15,875 bases of DNA from Mariprofundaceae bacterium (GTDB lineage: Bacteria; Pseudomonadota; Zetaproteobacteria; Mariprofundales; Mariprofundaceae): positions 1-15,875 of the forward strand of contig JALVTX010000299.1 of NCBI GenBank assembly GCA_027035825.1, written 5' to 3'. Under the pieces are notes generated by a model, which searched no databases, was not told where the DNA came from, and was given only the letters and a program-made list of their open reading frames with translations. This document shows, piece by piece, positions 1-7,746 of the stretch. Position 1 is the stretch's first letter. Every line of letters starts with the position of its first letter. The position numbers and the translations under genes are program-made.

Positions 1-2251
1 CCTCGGGCCAGTCGCGCAGCACGGCCATCGTCTCGAACCCCAGCCGCTCGCCGCACTCGCAGGCGAAATGCGGCACGAACGGCGCCAGCATCGTCACCAG
101 CGCCTCCAGCCCCTCGCGGTAGGCCGCGCGGCCGTGCCTGCCCGCCGGATCGAACGCCGCCAGCGCATTGGCCAGCTCCATCAGCGCCGCGATGGCGACG
201 TTGAACGCAAACCCGTGCTCGAAGGCATCGGTCACGCGCCGGATGGTCTGGTGGATCGTCCGTCGCAGTTCGCGGATCCCCTTTTCATCGGCGGCCTCGG
301 GCGCCGCGTCACCCGCATCCGCCTCCAGCCGCGCCAACAGCCGCCAGACGCGGTGCAGAAAGCGGTGCGCGCCCTCCACGCCCGCATCGTTCCACTCCAG
401 ATCCTTCTCCGGGGGCGCGGCGAACAGCGTGAACAGCCGCGCCGTGTCCGCGCCGAAGCGCTCGATCAGCGCGTTCGGGTCAACCGTGTTCCCCTTGGAC
501 TTGCTCATCTTCGCGCCGTCCTTGAGCACCATGCCCTGGGTCAGCAGGTTCGTGAACGGCTCGTCGCCCCCCTCTTCGCCGGTGAACAGCCCGGCATCGC
601 GCATCAGCTTGTGGAAGAAGCGCGCATACAGCAGATGCAGCACCGCGTGCTCGACGCCGCCGATGTATTGATCCACCGGCATCCAGCGGGCGATCCGCTC
701 GCGCTCGACCATCGCGTGCTCGCAGCGCGGGCTCGTGTAGCGATCCATGTACCAGGACGACTCGACGAAGGTGTCAAAGGTGTCTGTCTCGCGCCGGGCC
801 GGCTTGCCGCAGCGCGGACAGTCCGTGCGCACGAATTCCTCGCACTCGGCCAGCGGGCTCGCCCCGCCGGTCGGCGTGAGATCCTCGGGCAGCACCACCG
901 GCAGATCCTCGTCCGGCACTGGCGCCGCGCCGCAATCCCCGCAGTGGACGACCGGGATCGGCGCGCCCCAGTAGCGCTGGCGGGACACCAGCCAGTCGCG
1001 CAGCCGGTACTGCACGCGGGCGCGGCCCATGCCGCGCTCCTCCAGCCACTCGGTGATGCGCTGCTTGGCCGATTCGGAATCCAGGTCATTGAAGACGTCG
1101 GAATTCACCAGCCGCCCCGCCCCCGTGAAAGCCGCCTCGCCGTCCCAGTCGCCGGAGGCGGGGGCAATCACCTGCTTGATGGGCAAGTCATACTTGCGCG
1201 CGAACTCGAAATCGCGCTCGTCATGCGCCGGCACGCTCATCACCGCGCCCGTGCCGTAGCCGGCCAGCACGAAGTTCGCGACCCAGACCGGGATTTCCTC
1301 GCCGGTGATCGGATGAATGGCGGCAATCCCCAGCGGCATGCCCTTCTTCTCCATCGCCGCCAGCTCCGCCTCCTTCGTCGGCACGTGCCGGCACTCCTCG
1401 AGGAACGCCGCGAGTTCGGGATTGTTCCGGGCCGCCTCCACGGCCAGCGGATGGCTGGCGGAAACGGCCATGTAGGTCACGCCCATCAGCGTGTCCGGCC
1501 GGGTGGTGAAGATGGTGAGCGCGCCCTCGCCGTTCGCCAGCGGGAACGTCACCTCCGCGCCGGTGGACTTGCCGATCCAGTTGCGCTGCATCTCCACGAC
1601 GCGCTCGGGCCAGCCCTCCAGCCGGTCGAGGTCGCGCAGCAGTTCCTCGGCATAGGCCGTGATGCGGATGAACCATTGCTTCAGATTGCGGCGCACCACC
1701 GGCGTGTCGCAGCGCCAGCAGGCCCCGTCCACGACCTGCTCGTTGGCCAGCACCGTGTGGCAGCCCTCGCACCAGTTCACCTCGGCCTCGGCCTGGTAGG
1801 CCAGGCCCTTCTCCATCAGGCGGGTGAACAGCCACTGCTCCCAGCGGTAGTATTCCGGACGGCAGGTCGCGATCTCGCGCGACCAGTCGTAGGACAGCCC
1901 CAGCCGCTTGAGCTGCGCCCGCATCTGGCGGATGTTCGCATACGTCCATTCCGCCGGCGGGCGGCCGTGCTTGATGGCCGCGTTCTCGGCCGGCAGGCCG
2001 AACGCATCCCAGCCGATGGGATGCAGCACGTTGAAGCCCCGCATGCGCTTGTAGCGTGCAATCGCGTCGCCCAGGCAGTAGTTGCGCACGTGCCCCATGT
2101 GCAGGTTGCCCGACGGATACGGGAACATGACCAGGCAGTAGTACGTAGGCCGGGCGTCCGCCGGATCGTCGCTGGCCATATCCACGCCCTGCTCGGCCCA
2201 GATGTGCTGCCATTTCTGTTCGATGCTGCCTGCCTCGTAACGCTCCGACAC
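1..2251 (-). CDS. leuS: Leucyl-tRNA synthetase, C-terminus cut by window edge
   Basis: Charges tRNA-Leu with leucine in the cytoplasm (class Ia synthetase). The reverse strand is open from 2251 to the left edge, about 750 codons. Seen: the class I HIGH motif as HMGH at residues 51-54 in a typical FPYPSGNLHMGH context; a Cys cluster (WCEGC, later CWRC) resembling the ZN1 zinc site; the CP1 editing-domain signature TTRPDT; the WYMDRYTSPR stretch of bacterial LeuRS; and the KMSKS loop at residues 581-585 (bases 497-511). The E. coli enzyme has about 860 residues, so the last part of the anticodon-binding and C-terminal domain is missing. I chose a GTG start because AAGGGAG lies 8 bases upstream and the product then begins VSERYEAGSIEQKWQ, a normal LeuRS N-terminus. 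No in-frame ATG fits as well. No frameshift seen. Confidence 0.97.
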   Translation of the reverse strand, partial: MSERYEAGSIEQKWQHIWAEQGVDMASDDPADARPTYYCLVMFPYPSGNLHMGHVRNYCLGDAIARYKRMRGFNVLHPIGWDAFGLPAENAAIKHGRPPAEWTYANIRQMRAQLKRLGLSYDWSREIATCRPEYYRWEQWLFTRLMEKGLAYQAEAEVNWCEGCHTVLANEQVVDGACWRCDTPVVRRNLKQWFIRITAYAEELLRDLDRLEGWPERVVEMQRNWIGKSTGAEVTFPLANGEGALTIFTTRPDTLMGVTYMAVSASHPLAVEAARNNPELAAFLEECRHVPTKEAELAAMEKKGMPLGIAAIHPITGEEIPVWVANFVLAGYGTGAVMSVPAHDERDFEFARKYDLPIKQVIAPASGDWDGEAAFTGAGRLVNSDVFNDLDSESAKQRITEWLEERGMGRARVQYRLRDWLVSRQRYWGAPIPVVHCGDCGAAPVPDEDLPVVLPEDLTPTGGASPLAECEEFVRTDCPRCGKPARRETDTFDTFVESSWYMDRYTSPRCEHAMVERERIARWMPVDQYIGGVEHAVLHLLYARFFHKLMRDAGLFTGEEGGDEPFTNLLTQGMVLKDGAKMSKSKGNTVDPNALIERFGADTARLFTLFAAPPEKDLEWNDAGVEGAHRFLHRVWRLLARLEADAGDAAPEAADEKGIRELRRTIHQTIRRVTDAFEHGFAFNVAIAALMELANALAAFDPAGRHGRAAYREGLEALVTMLAPFVPHFACECGERLGFETMAVLRDWPE

Positions 2252-2389
2252 GAATGCCGCTCCCTTGTCGCGAAATCCCCGCGCGCCGCGCGGGTGGCCG
2301 GATGCTGCGGCGAACCGCCGCGAATGAAAAGGGCGTTGTTCGCCGGTTCTCGCTCATGAACGCGCCCACGAACACGCCCATGAGCACAG
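2252..2389 (-). promoter_or_regulatory. leuS upstream region with hairpins and short repeats
   Basis: Non-coding stretch upstream of leuS. It holds a near-palindrome at 2278-2294 (8-base arms, CCCGCGCG/CGCGCGGG, around one base), a hairpin at 2307-2321 (GCGGCG/CGCCGC with a 3-base loop), a 7-bp perfect inverted repeat GCTCATG/CATGAGC at 2352-2358 and 2379-2385, and between those arms two imperfect 12-bp direct repeats (10 of 12 match). I see no convincing -35/-10 pair and no leader peptide rich in Leu codons. That the two GC hairpins lie in the leuS 5' UTR is inference. Confidence 0.35.
2260..2266 (-). promoter_or_regulatory. Shine-Dalgarno site of leuS
   Basis: AAGGGAG on the minus strand with an 8-base spacer to the GTG codon at 2251. 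It decides the non-ATG start of leuS. Confidence 0.7.
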
Positions 2390-2421
2390 GCGAGGCGGGC
2401 CAATGGCCCGCCCCGCCTCGC
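2390..2421 (-). terminator. Strong GC hairpin after the CpxP/Spy gene, no U-run
   Basis: Begins 16 bases past the stop of the 2437-2913 gene. Outer arms GCGAGGC/GCCTCGC and inner arms GGGCC/GGCCC enclose an AAT loop with a 5-base bulge; an alternative fold pairs GGCGGGCC with GGCCCGCC perfectly. No T-tract follows in the direction of transcription, so it may be a 3'-end stabiliser or a pausing hairpin rather than a classical intrinsic terminator. Confidence 0.45.
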
Positions 2422-2436
2422 GCTCCACTCCGGGAA

Positions 2437-2913
2437 TCATTCATCCGGGGCATCGGGCGCGCCCGGATTGCCCATGCCATGCGGCTGGCCGGCGCGCCGG
2501 TAATGACGATGGCGCTTGCGAAGCTCACGCATCCGCTCGCGCTGCTCCGGCGTCAGAACGGCGGCGATCTTCGCCCGTTCCCTGGCGCGCAACACGGTCA
2601 TCTTCTCCACCAGCTTTCCCCGCTCGGCGGCGAGCCTGCGCGCCCGCTTCATGTATCCGGCGCTGGCCGGATCCAGCTTCCGGAACGCTTCCCGGTTGTC
2701 CTCCATGGCATCGCGCAGGCGCATCATGGCGTCGCGCGTGGCGCGATGTATCTGCTTCATCTGCTCGCGCTGTTCATCGCTCAGGTTCAAGGCCTGCGCC
2801 ATGCGCCCCGCCGCCGGCGGATGATGCCGATCATGCGCCAGCGCCTGGCCAGCGGGCCACGCCAGCGCCACGACCAGCATCAAGGCCATGCTCCATCCAG
2901 TTCGATTGTTCAT
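2437..2913 (-). CDS. CpxP/Spy family periplasmic protein
   Basis: A 158-residue protein with a signal peptide (hydrophobic core about residues 9-20, then A-L-A at 24-26, predicted cut before H27). The mature part is short, helical, Arg/Lys-rich, and carries two LTxxQ-type motifs, LSDEQ (44-48) and LTPEQ (120-124). These are the hallmark of CpxP/Spy/CnrX-type periplasmic sensors and chaperones. E. coli CpxP (about 166 residues) binds misfolded proteins and damps CpxA. The gene is transcribed divergently from a cpxRA-like pair, exactly as cpxP is in E. coli, so a CpxP role is likely. The tail is His/Arg-rich (RHRHYRR), which might bind metal (inference). I chose ATG 2913, not the longer frame to 3036, because AAGGAGG sits 5 bases before it and the signal peptide begins there. 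Confidence 0.88.
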   Translation of the reverse strand: MNNRTGWSMALMLVVALAWPAGQALAHDRHHPPAAGRMAQALNLSDEQREQMKQIHRATRDAMMRLRDAMEDNREAFRKLDPASAGYMKRARRLAAERGKLVEKMTVLRARERAKIAAVLTPEQRERMRELRKRHRHYRRAGQPHGMGNPGAPDAPDE

Positions 2914-2918
2914 GCTTG

Positions 2919-2925
2919 CCTCCTT
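2919..2925 (-). promoter_or_regulatory. Shine-Dalgarno site of the CpxP/Spy gene
   Basis: AAGGAGG on the minus strand with a 5-base spacer to the ATG at 2913. It fixes the start and rules out the upstream extension of this frame. Confidence 0.8.
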
Positions 2926-2978
2926 GTTGTTGGTGTGTCGAGCCATCGCCCGACATGCGCAATCCTGGCCCGCCGAAC

Positions 2979-3026
2979 GCAACATGGGGGCAACGCCAAC
3001 GAAACAGATGGTAACGATTGCGTAAA
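2979..3026. promoter_or_regulatory. Phased pentamer array, candidate CpxR operator
   Basis: Five plus-strand pentamers, GCAAC (2979), GCAAC (2990), GAAAC (3001), GTAAC (3011) and GTAAA (3022), start 11, 11, 10 and 11 bp apart. The last two resemble the E. coli CpxR box, GTAAA-N(4-8)-GTAAA, with a 6-base spacer. The array lies between the divergent cpxP-like and cpxR-like genes, where an autoregulatory operator is expected. Its right end is about 50 bp before the inferred cpxR transcription start. The spacing is seen directly; CpxR binding is inference. Confidence 0.6.
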
Positions 3027-3065
3027 ACCCGGCCATTGCGCGCTCCCGGCGCCGGTCGTTTGTGG

Positions 3066-3071
3066 CATCAT
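3066..3071 (+). promoter_or_regulatory. Possible -10 element of cpxR
   Basis: CATCAT (4 of 6 to TATAAT), 6 bases before the ATG at 3078, so transcription would start at or very near the start codon. The expected -35 position (about 3043-3048, CTCCCG) is poor. That would fit a promoter needing an activator bound at the upstream pentamer array. Confidence 0.35.
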
Positions 3072-3077
3072 CGGCCC

Positions 3078-3764
3078 ATGCGCGTGCTGCTGATCGACGA
3101 CGACGCGGAACTGACCGACCTGCTGGCCCGCTTCCTGGAGCAGGACGGCTTCGCCGTGTCGGCGGCCCACAGTGGCGGGCAGGGGCTGGACGCCATTCGC
3201 AAGGAGCGTTTCGACCTCGTCGTGCTCGACGTGATGATGCCGGACATGAGCGGCATGGACGCGCTGCGAACCTTGCGAACCTTCTCGAACATTCCGGTCA
3301 TCATGCTGACCGCGCGCGGCGACGAAACCGACCGCATCGTGGGCCTGGAGCTGGGCGCGGACGACTACGTGCCGAAGCCATGCAATCCGCGGGAGCTGGC
3401 GGCGCGCATCCGGGCCGTGCTGCGCCGGGCGGGCGAGCCGCCCGCCGCCGCATCAGGCCAGACGCGCCACGTTGGCCCGCTGGCCTGGCAACCGGCCGCG
3501 CGGCGCGTGCTGGAGCGCGGCCTTGAAATCCCGCTCACCGCCACCGAGTACGACATCCTCTGCTGCCTGCTGGCCCGCCCCGGCGAGGTGGTGAAAAAGG
3601 ATGACATCAGTCGCGAAGTGCTGGGCCGGCGCCTGGGGCCGTTCGACCGCGCGCTGGACGTGCACATCGGCCGCATACGCAAGAAGCTCGCGCCGCTGCC
3701 GGACGGCGCATCGCGCATCAAGACCGTGCGCGGCGTCGGCTGGATGCTGGTGGACGAGCCGTGA
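3078..3764 (+). CDS. cpxR: OmpR-family response regulator, CpxR-like
   Basis: A 228-residue DNA-binding response regulator. The receiver domain (about 1-117) shows the acidic pocket D7-D8-D9, phospho-acceptor D51 in LVVLDVMMP, T78 in IMLTARG and K100 in DYVPKP. The C-terminal winged helix (about 130-226) has the stretch SREVLGRRLGPFDRALDVHI, very close to CpxR of E. coli (SQEVLGKRLTPFDRAIDMHI). That and the gene context support CpxR rather than OmpR or another paralogue. Phosphorylated CpxR controls envelope-stress genes. The ATG at 3078 gives the canonical MRVLLIDDD start; there is no Shine-Dalgarno site. The stop overlaps the next start (GTGA), so the kinase is translationally coupled. The longer frame starting at 3018 lacks homologous N-terminal sequence. 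Confidence 0.93.
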   Translation: MRVLLIDDDAELTDLLARFLEQDGFAVSAAHSGGQGLDAIRKERFDLVVLDVMMPDMSGMDALRTLRTFSNIPVIMLTARGDETDRIVGLELGADDYVPKPCNPRELAARIRAVLRRAGEPPAAASGQTRHVGPLAWQPAARRVLERGLEIPLTATEYDILCCLLARPGEVVKKDDISREVLGRRLGPFDRALDVHIGRIRKKLAPLPDGASRIKTVRGVGWMLVDEP

Positions 3765-5122
3765 AACTGTTCTGGAAGCTGTTCCCGGCGCTCCTGGCCA
3801 GCCTGGTGTTCATCGCGGCCGCATCGTCGTGGCTGGCGCACCGCTGGCAGGCGGAATCGGCCCGCGCCGATGCCGAGCTGGCGAGGCTTGAGCAACTGGG
3901 CGAACAGGCCGCCGGCATCTACCTCGAACGCGGGCCGCGCGTGCTGGCGCGCTGGCTGCGGCGCGCCATGGCCGGCCGCCATGCGCAGGCCTTCCTGCTG
4001 GACGCGGACGGCTTCAACCTCCTGCCCCGGCCCGTGCCCCCAACGCTGGCGGCCTACATCAACGACGCGCTCGCCGGCCGCGCCCCGCGCCGGCAAACAA
4101 AACCGCCCTTCATGCTGTCGCTCAAGCCGGTGATTGCCGATGGCGAAACCTTCCACTGGCTGGTGCGGGCGCGCATGCCTCCCGAGGCCATGCGCGAGCA
4201 GCGCCGCCGGGCGCTGGCGCTGCGCCTGGCGGTCGGCGCGGCCGTGATGGCCATGCTGGCCTGGCTGCTGTCTCTGATGCTGACGCGGCCAATCCATGCG
4301 CTGCGGCGCGCGGCGCTCCGCCTGGGCGAGGGATGCCTGGATGCGCGCGCGCCGGCCAGCGTGGCCGCGCGCGGCGACGAAATCGGCGACCTGGCGCGGG
4401 CCTTCGACCAGATGGCCGAGCGCCTGGCCGGACTGGTGAACTCGCACAAGCAGCTGCTGCGCGACGTCTCGCACGAGTTGCGTTCGCCGCTGGCGCGCCT
4501 GCGCGTGGCGCTGGAGCTGGCGCGCAACGAAACCGGCGATGCCGCCAGGCCGGAACTGGATCGCATCGCGCTGGAGGCGGACAGGCTGGACGACCTGATC
4601 GGCGAGGTGCTGGCGCTGGCGCGCCTGGAGCAGGGCGCGGCCGACGCCCGGCGCGAACACGTCAACATCCCGGAGCTGTTACGGGAAGTCGTCGCCGACG
4701 CCGCCTTCGAGGCGGAGCATGCCGGCAAGCGCGTGCGGCTGGCGGGCGAGCTTCCGGCCGTCGCCATCCGGGGCGACAGGGCATGGCTGGCCCGCGCGCT
4801 GGACAACGTGATTCGCAACGCCATCCGCCATGCGCCCCCGGAAACGGGCGTGGATATCCAGGCGCGGGTCGAGGGCGGCGTCCTGCGCATCGTGGTGCGC
4901 GACCACGGCCCCGGCGTCCGGCCCGAGGCGCTGGCGCGGCTGTTCGAGCCCTTCTTCCGCGCCGGCGGCGAGGGCGAAGGCCACGGCCTGGGCCTGGCCA
5001 TCGCCCGTCGCGTGGCGCTGGCGCACGGCGGCGACATCACGGCCGAGAATGCGACCGATGGAGGCTTGCGGGTTTGCATCCGCCTGCCCCTGAGCCCCGA
5101 GGCGCCCGCGTTTACCGCGTGA
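3761..5122 (+). CDS. cpxA: Sensor histidine kinase, CpxA-like
   Basis: A 453-residue inner-membrane kinase. TM1 lies at about 7-27, a periplasmic sensor domain at about 28-152, TM2 at about 154-174, then HAMP (about 175-227), the H-box with phospho-acceptor H238 (SHELRSPLARL), the N-box (DNVIRNAIRHAP, 348-359), G1 (DHGPGV, 381-386), the F-box (LFEPFFRA, 394-401) and G2 (GHGLGLAIARRVALAHGG, 407-424). Length and plan match CpxA (457 residues in E. coli). It should phosphorylate the CpxR-like regulator encoded just upstream, with which it overlaps by 4 bp through a GTG start. The periplasmic part is the least conserved region, so the stimulus cannot be read from the sequence. Another envelope-sensing kinase of the same class is the alternative. 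Confidence 0.88.
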   Translation: MKLFWKLFPALLASLVFIAAASSWLAHRWQAESARADAELARLEQLGEQAAGIYLERGPRVLARWLRRAMAGRHAQAFLLDADGFNLLPRPVPPTLAAYINDALAGRAPRRQTKPPFMLSLKPVIADGETFHWLVRARMPPEAMREQRRRALALRLAVGAAVMAMLAWLLSLMLTRPIHALRRAALRLGEGCLDARAPASVAARGDEIGDLARAFDQMAERLAGLVNSHKQLLRDVSHELRSPLARLRVALELARNETGDAARPELDRIALEADRLDDLIGEVLALARLEQGAADARREHVNIPELLREVVADAAFEAEHAGKRVRLAGELPAVAIRGDRAWLARALDNVIRNAIRHAPPETGVDIQARVEGGVLRIVVRDHGPGVRPEALARLFEPFFRAGGEGEGHGLGLAIARRVALAHGGDITAENATDGGLRVCIRLPLSPEAPAFTA

Positions 5123-5149
5123 GACAAACCGCCGCGCCGCCGCTACACT
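5121..5149 (+). promoter_or_regulatory. Candidate sigma-70 promoter of prfC
   Basis: -35 GAGACA (5121-5126, 4 of 6 to TTGACA, overlapping the last two bases of the cpxA stop), a 17-bp spacer, and -10 TACACT (5144-5149). The ATG follows after 10 bases, so the 5' UTR would be only 3-4 bases long. Confidence 0.45.
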
Positions 5150-5159
5150 GCGCCGCCCC

Positions 5160-6752
5160 ATGGACATTCGGGCCGAAATCGACAAGCGCCGCACCTTCGG
5201 CATCATCTCGCATCCGGACGCCGGCAAGACCACGCTGACCGAAAAGCTGCTGCTCTTCGGCGGGGCCATCCAGATGGCCGGCGCGGTGAAGGCGCGCAAG
5301 GCCAGCCGCCACGCCACCAGCGACTGGATGAAGATCGAGCAGGAGCGCGGCATCTCCGTGGCCTCGTCGGTGATGAAGTTCCACTACCGCCACGGCGGCC
5401 GCGACTACGATATCAACCTGCTGGACACCCCCGGCCACCAGGACTTCTCCGAGGACACCTACCGCGTGCTCACCGCCGTGGACTCGGCCATCATGGTGCT
5501 GGATTCCGGCAAGGGCGTGGAGGCGCAGACGGAGAAGCTGATGGCCGTCTGCCGCATGCGCAACACGCCCATCATCACCTTCGTCAACAAGCTTGACCGC
5601 GAGGGCATGGCCCCGCTGGACATCCTGGCCGAGGTGGAGGAAAAGCTCGCCATCGAGTGCGCGCCGATGACCTGGCCCATCGGCATGGGCAAGGCCTTCC
5701 GCGGCGTGTACAACCTCTACCGCAAGGAACTGCTGCTTTTCGCTCCCGGCGCGGACACGGCCGACTTCCCCGCCGTGCGCATCCAGGGTCTGGACGACCC
5801 GGCCCTGGATGAGCACCTGGGCGCGGCGGCCGACGAGCTGCGCGAGGACATCGAGCTGCTCGAAGGCGCGGCCAGCCCCTTCAGCCGCGAGGATTTCCTC
5901 AAGGGTTCGCAGACGCCGGTGTTCTTCGGCAGCGCGGTCAACAACTTTGGCGTGCGCGAGCTGCTGGACGCCTTCGTGGAGCTGGCGCCGCCGCCCGGCC
6001 CCCGCGAGACCGCCGAGCGCGTGGTGCGGCCCGAGGAGCCGAACTTCTCGGCTTTCTGCTTCAAGATCCAGGCGAACATGGACCCGGCCCACCGCGACCG
6101 CATCGCCTTCTTCCGCGTCTGTTCCGGCCGCTTCGAGAAGGGCATGAAGGTGCGCCATCACCGCATCGGCAAGGAGATCCGGCTGGCCAACGCCACCATC
6201 TTCATGGCCCAGGATCGCAGCCACGTGGACGAGGCCTGGCCCGGCGACATCATCGGTATCCACAACCACGGCGCGATCCGCATCGGCGACACGCTGAGCG
6301 AAAAGGAGCCGCTGCGCTTCACCGGCATCCCCAACTTCGCGCCGGAGATGTTTCGCCGCGTGCGCCTGAAGGACCCGATGAAGCGCAAGCAGCTTCACAA
6401 GGGGCTGACGCAACTGGCCGAGGAGGGCGCGGTGCAGGTGTTCCGCACGCTGCTGGGCGGCGATTACCTGCTGGGGGCCGTGGGCGTGCTCCAGTTCGAC
6501 GTCACCGTGGCGCGGCTGAAGGCGGAATACAACGTGGACGCCGACTACACGGCGACGGAGTTCCAGACCGCGCGCTGGATTTCATGCGAGGACGAACGGA
6601 AGCTGGCCGAGTTCCGTCGGGCCTTCGAATCCAGCCTCGCCGAGGATGCCGACGGCCAGCTCGCCTATCTCGCGCCCAGCGCCTGGAAGCTGAACTACAC
6701 GATGGAGCAGTGGCCGGACATCGCCTTCCACAAGACCCGCGAGCACATCTGA
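5160..6752 (+). CDS. prfC: Peptide chain release factor 3 (RF3)
   Basis: A 530-residue translational GTPase that removes RF1/RF2 from the ribosome after termination (E. coli RF3 has 529 residues). Seen: the P-loop SHPDAGKTT (17-25), the switch region KIEQERGISV (58-67) with the switch I Thr replaced by Ser in GISV, as is usual for RF3 rather than EF-G, the G3 motif DTPGH (89-93), the G4 motif NKLD (143-146), and a long C-terminal part with the RF3-typical stretch TQLAEEGAVQVF. It starts 37 bases after cpxA and has no Shine-Dalgarno sequence; a promoter with an almost absent leader is proposed. It ends convergent to ftsX with 49 bases between, in which I see only a weak GC hairpin and no T-run. 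Confidence 0.97.
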   Translation: MDIRAEIDKRRTFGIISHPDAGKTTLTEKLLLFGGAIQMAGAVKARKASRHATSDWMKIEQERGISVASSVMKFHYRHGGRDYDINLLDTPGHQDFSEDTYRVLTAVDSAIMVLDSGKGVEAQTEKLMAVCRMRNTPIITFVNKLDREGMAPLDILAEVEEKLAIECAPMTWPIGMGKAFRGVYNLYRKELLLFAPGADTADFPAVRIQGLDDPALDEHLGAAADELREDIELLEGAASPFSREDFLKGSQTPVFFGSAVNNFGVRELLDAFVELAPPPGPRETAERVVRPEEPNFSAFCFKIQANMDPAHRDRIAFFRVCSGRFEKGMKVRHHRIGKEIRLANATIFMAQDRSHVDEAWPGDIIGIHNHGAIRIGDTLSEKEPLRFTGIPNFAPEMFRRVRLKDPMKRKQLHKGLTQLAEEGAVQVFRTLLGGDYLLGAVGVLQFDVTVARLKAEYNVDADYTATEFQTARWISCEDERKLAEFRRAFESSLAEDADGQLAYLAPSAWKLNYTMEQWPDIAFHKTREHI

Positions 6753-6801
6753 GCCGGCCGTCCGGGCCCGCCATCCAGGCCAACCAACCGGGCCGGTGGC
6801 C

Positions 6802-7746
6802 TCAGCCCGCCCGCTCCGGCATCTGGAGCGTGGCCAGCCAGGCGCCCAGCCCCCCCACCAGCACGCCGCCCAGCACCAGCGGCGGCAACAGCGGCATCAC
6901 GGACACGTCCACCTTCAGCGCCGCCAGCCAGTCCGCCGCGCCCAAGGCCACCGGCCACAACAGCGCCCAGCCGAGCACCCCCGCGCCCGCGCCCAGCAGC
7001 ATCCCCTCCAGCACGAACGGCATGCGCACGAACCACTCCTCCGCGCCCAGGAGCCGCATCAGGCTCACCTCGTCGGCGCGCGAGAGCAGCATCATGCGCA
7101 GGGTGTTGGAAATCACCACCGCCATCGCCAGCGCCGCCACCAGCGTCACGAACCACAAGAGCCCGCCCACGTTCTCCAGCCACTTGCGCGCCGCCGCCAG
7201 CCGCGCCTCGCCGGGATTTGCCCTGGCGCCCATGCGCGCCGCGAGGTCGCGGATGTCCTCGTAGAGAAACTCGTCCGGCTCGCCGGACGGCGTCACCTCC
7301 ACCGTGCCCGGCAACGAGGCCAGGAGCGCGTTCGTCTCCGCCCCGTCCAGGCCGGACGCCCCGCCGCCCATCCACTGCCTGAGCCACAGCCGCATTTCCT
7401 CGCGCGGCACGATGCGCACGGCAGCCACTCCGGGAAGCCCCGCCAGGGCCTGGGCCAGTTCGTTCAGGCGCTTGCCCGCCTGCTTCGAACGCGCGGCCTC
7501 GCTCCGACTGTTGGCTCCGTTGCTCTTGCCCGTGTTCTCGCCCGTGTTCTCAAAATAGACGTGGAAACGCAGCTCGCCATGCCATGCACCCGTCCATTGC
7601 TCGCCCGCCCGCATGCCCATCCACATCAGCCCCAGCGCCCACAGCGCCACGGCCACGATGACCAGCGCCAGCCACTGGTGCAGCCCGAACGGCGGCAACG
7701 AGAAGCCGCCCGGCAATCTCGGCGCGCGACGCTCCGCCGCCTTCAC
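6802..7746 (-). CDS. ftsX: Cell division protein FtsX, permease-like subunit
   Basis: A 314-residue inner-membrane partner of FtsE. In other bacteria FtsEX recruits and activates peptidoglycan hydrolase regulators (EnvC in E. coli) at the septum. Four TM segments are visible: about 24-43, 193-215, 243-270 and 285-306. The large periplasmic domain (about 44-192) follows TM1, and the cytoplasmic loop after TM2 contains LRMMLLSRADEVSLMRLLGA, the FtsX signature (typically SRxxEIxVMxLVGA). The GTG start at 7746 overlaps the ftsE stop by 4 bases (GTGA); the longer frame to 8031 is a shadow of ftsE. Unusual: a 12-bp tandem duplication (7528-7551) encodes ENTG-ENTG within an Asn/Ser/Gly-rich insert at about residues 67-80 of the periplasmic domain. 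Confidence 0.95.
   Translation of the reverse strand: MKAAERRAPRLPGGFSLPPFGLHQWLALVIVAVALWALGLMWMGMRAGEQWTGAWHGELRFHVYFENTGENTGKSNGANSRSEAARSKQAGKRLNELAQALAGLPGVAAVRIVPREEMRLWLRQWMGGGASGLDGAETNALLASLPGTVEVTPSGEPDEFLYEDIRDLAARMGARANPGEARLAAARKWLENVGGLLWFVTLVAALAMAVVISNTLRMMLLSRADEVSLMRLLGAEEWFVRMPFVLEGMLLGAGAGVLGWALLWPVALGAADWLAALKVDVSVMPLLPPLVLGGVLVGGLGAWLATLQMPERAG
7528..7551. repeat. 12-bp perfect tandem duplication in ftsX
   Basis: The unit GCCCGTGTTCTC (plus strand) occurs at 7528-7539 and 7540-7551 without mismatch. It is in frame in ftsX and encodes ENTG twice in the periplasmic domain. Confidence 0.9.

Noticed and set aside
68..2359. 763-codon plus-strand open frame opposite leuS
   Set aside because: It mirrors leuS almost end to end. 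High GC makes antisense frames stay open. The product is an Arg/His/Ala-rich low-complexity chain with no domain, while the minus strand encodes a complete set of LeuRS motifs.
2914..3036. N-terminal extension of the CpxP/Spy protein (41 more residues)
   Set aside because: It would run through the pentamer array and place the signal peptide internally; the strong Shine-Dalgarno site lies before ATG 2913.
3365..4660. 431-codon minus-strand frame across cpxR and cpxA
   Set aside because: It is antisense to two clear genes, with Arg/Gln/Ala-rich low-complexity translation. The same holds for the 433-codon minus-strand frame at 5112-6413 opposite prfC.
6753..6801. Possible bidirectional terminator between prfC and ftsX
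   Set aside because: GGCCA...TGGCC with a bulged extension can fold, but the stem is short, the loop is GC-rich and no T-run follows on either strand.
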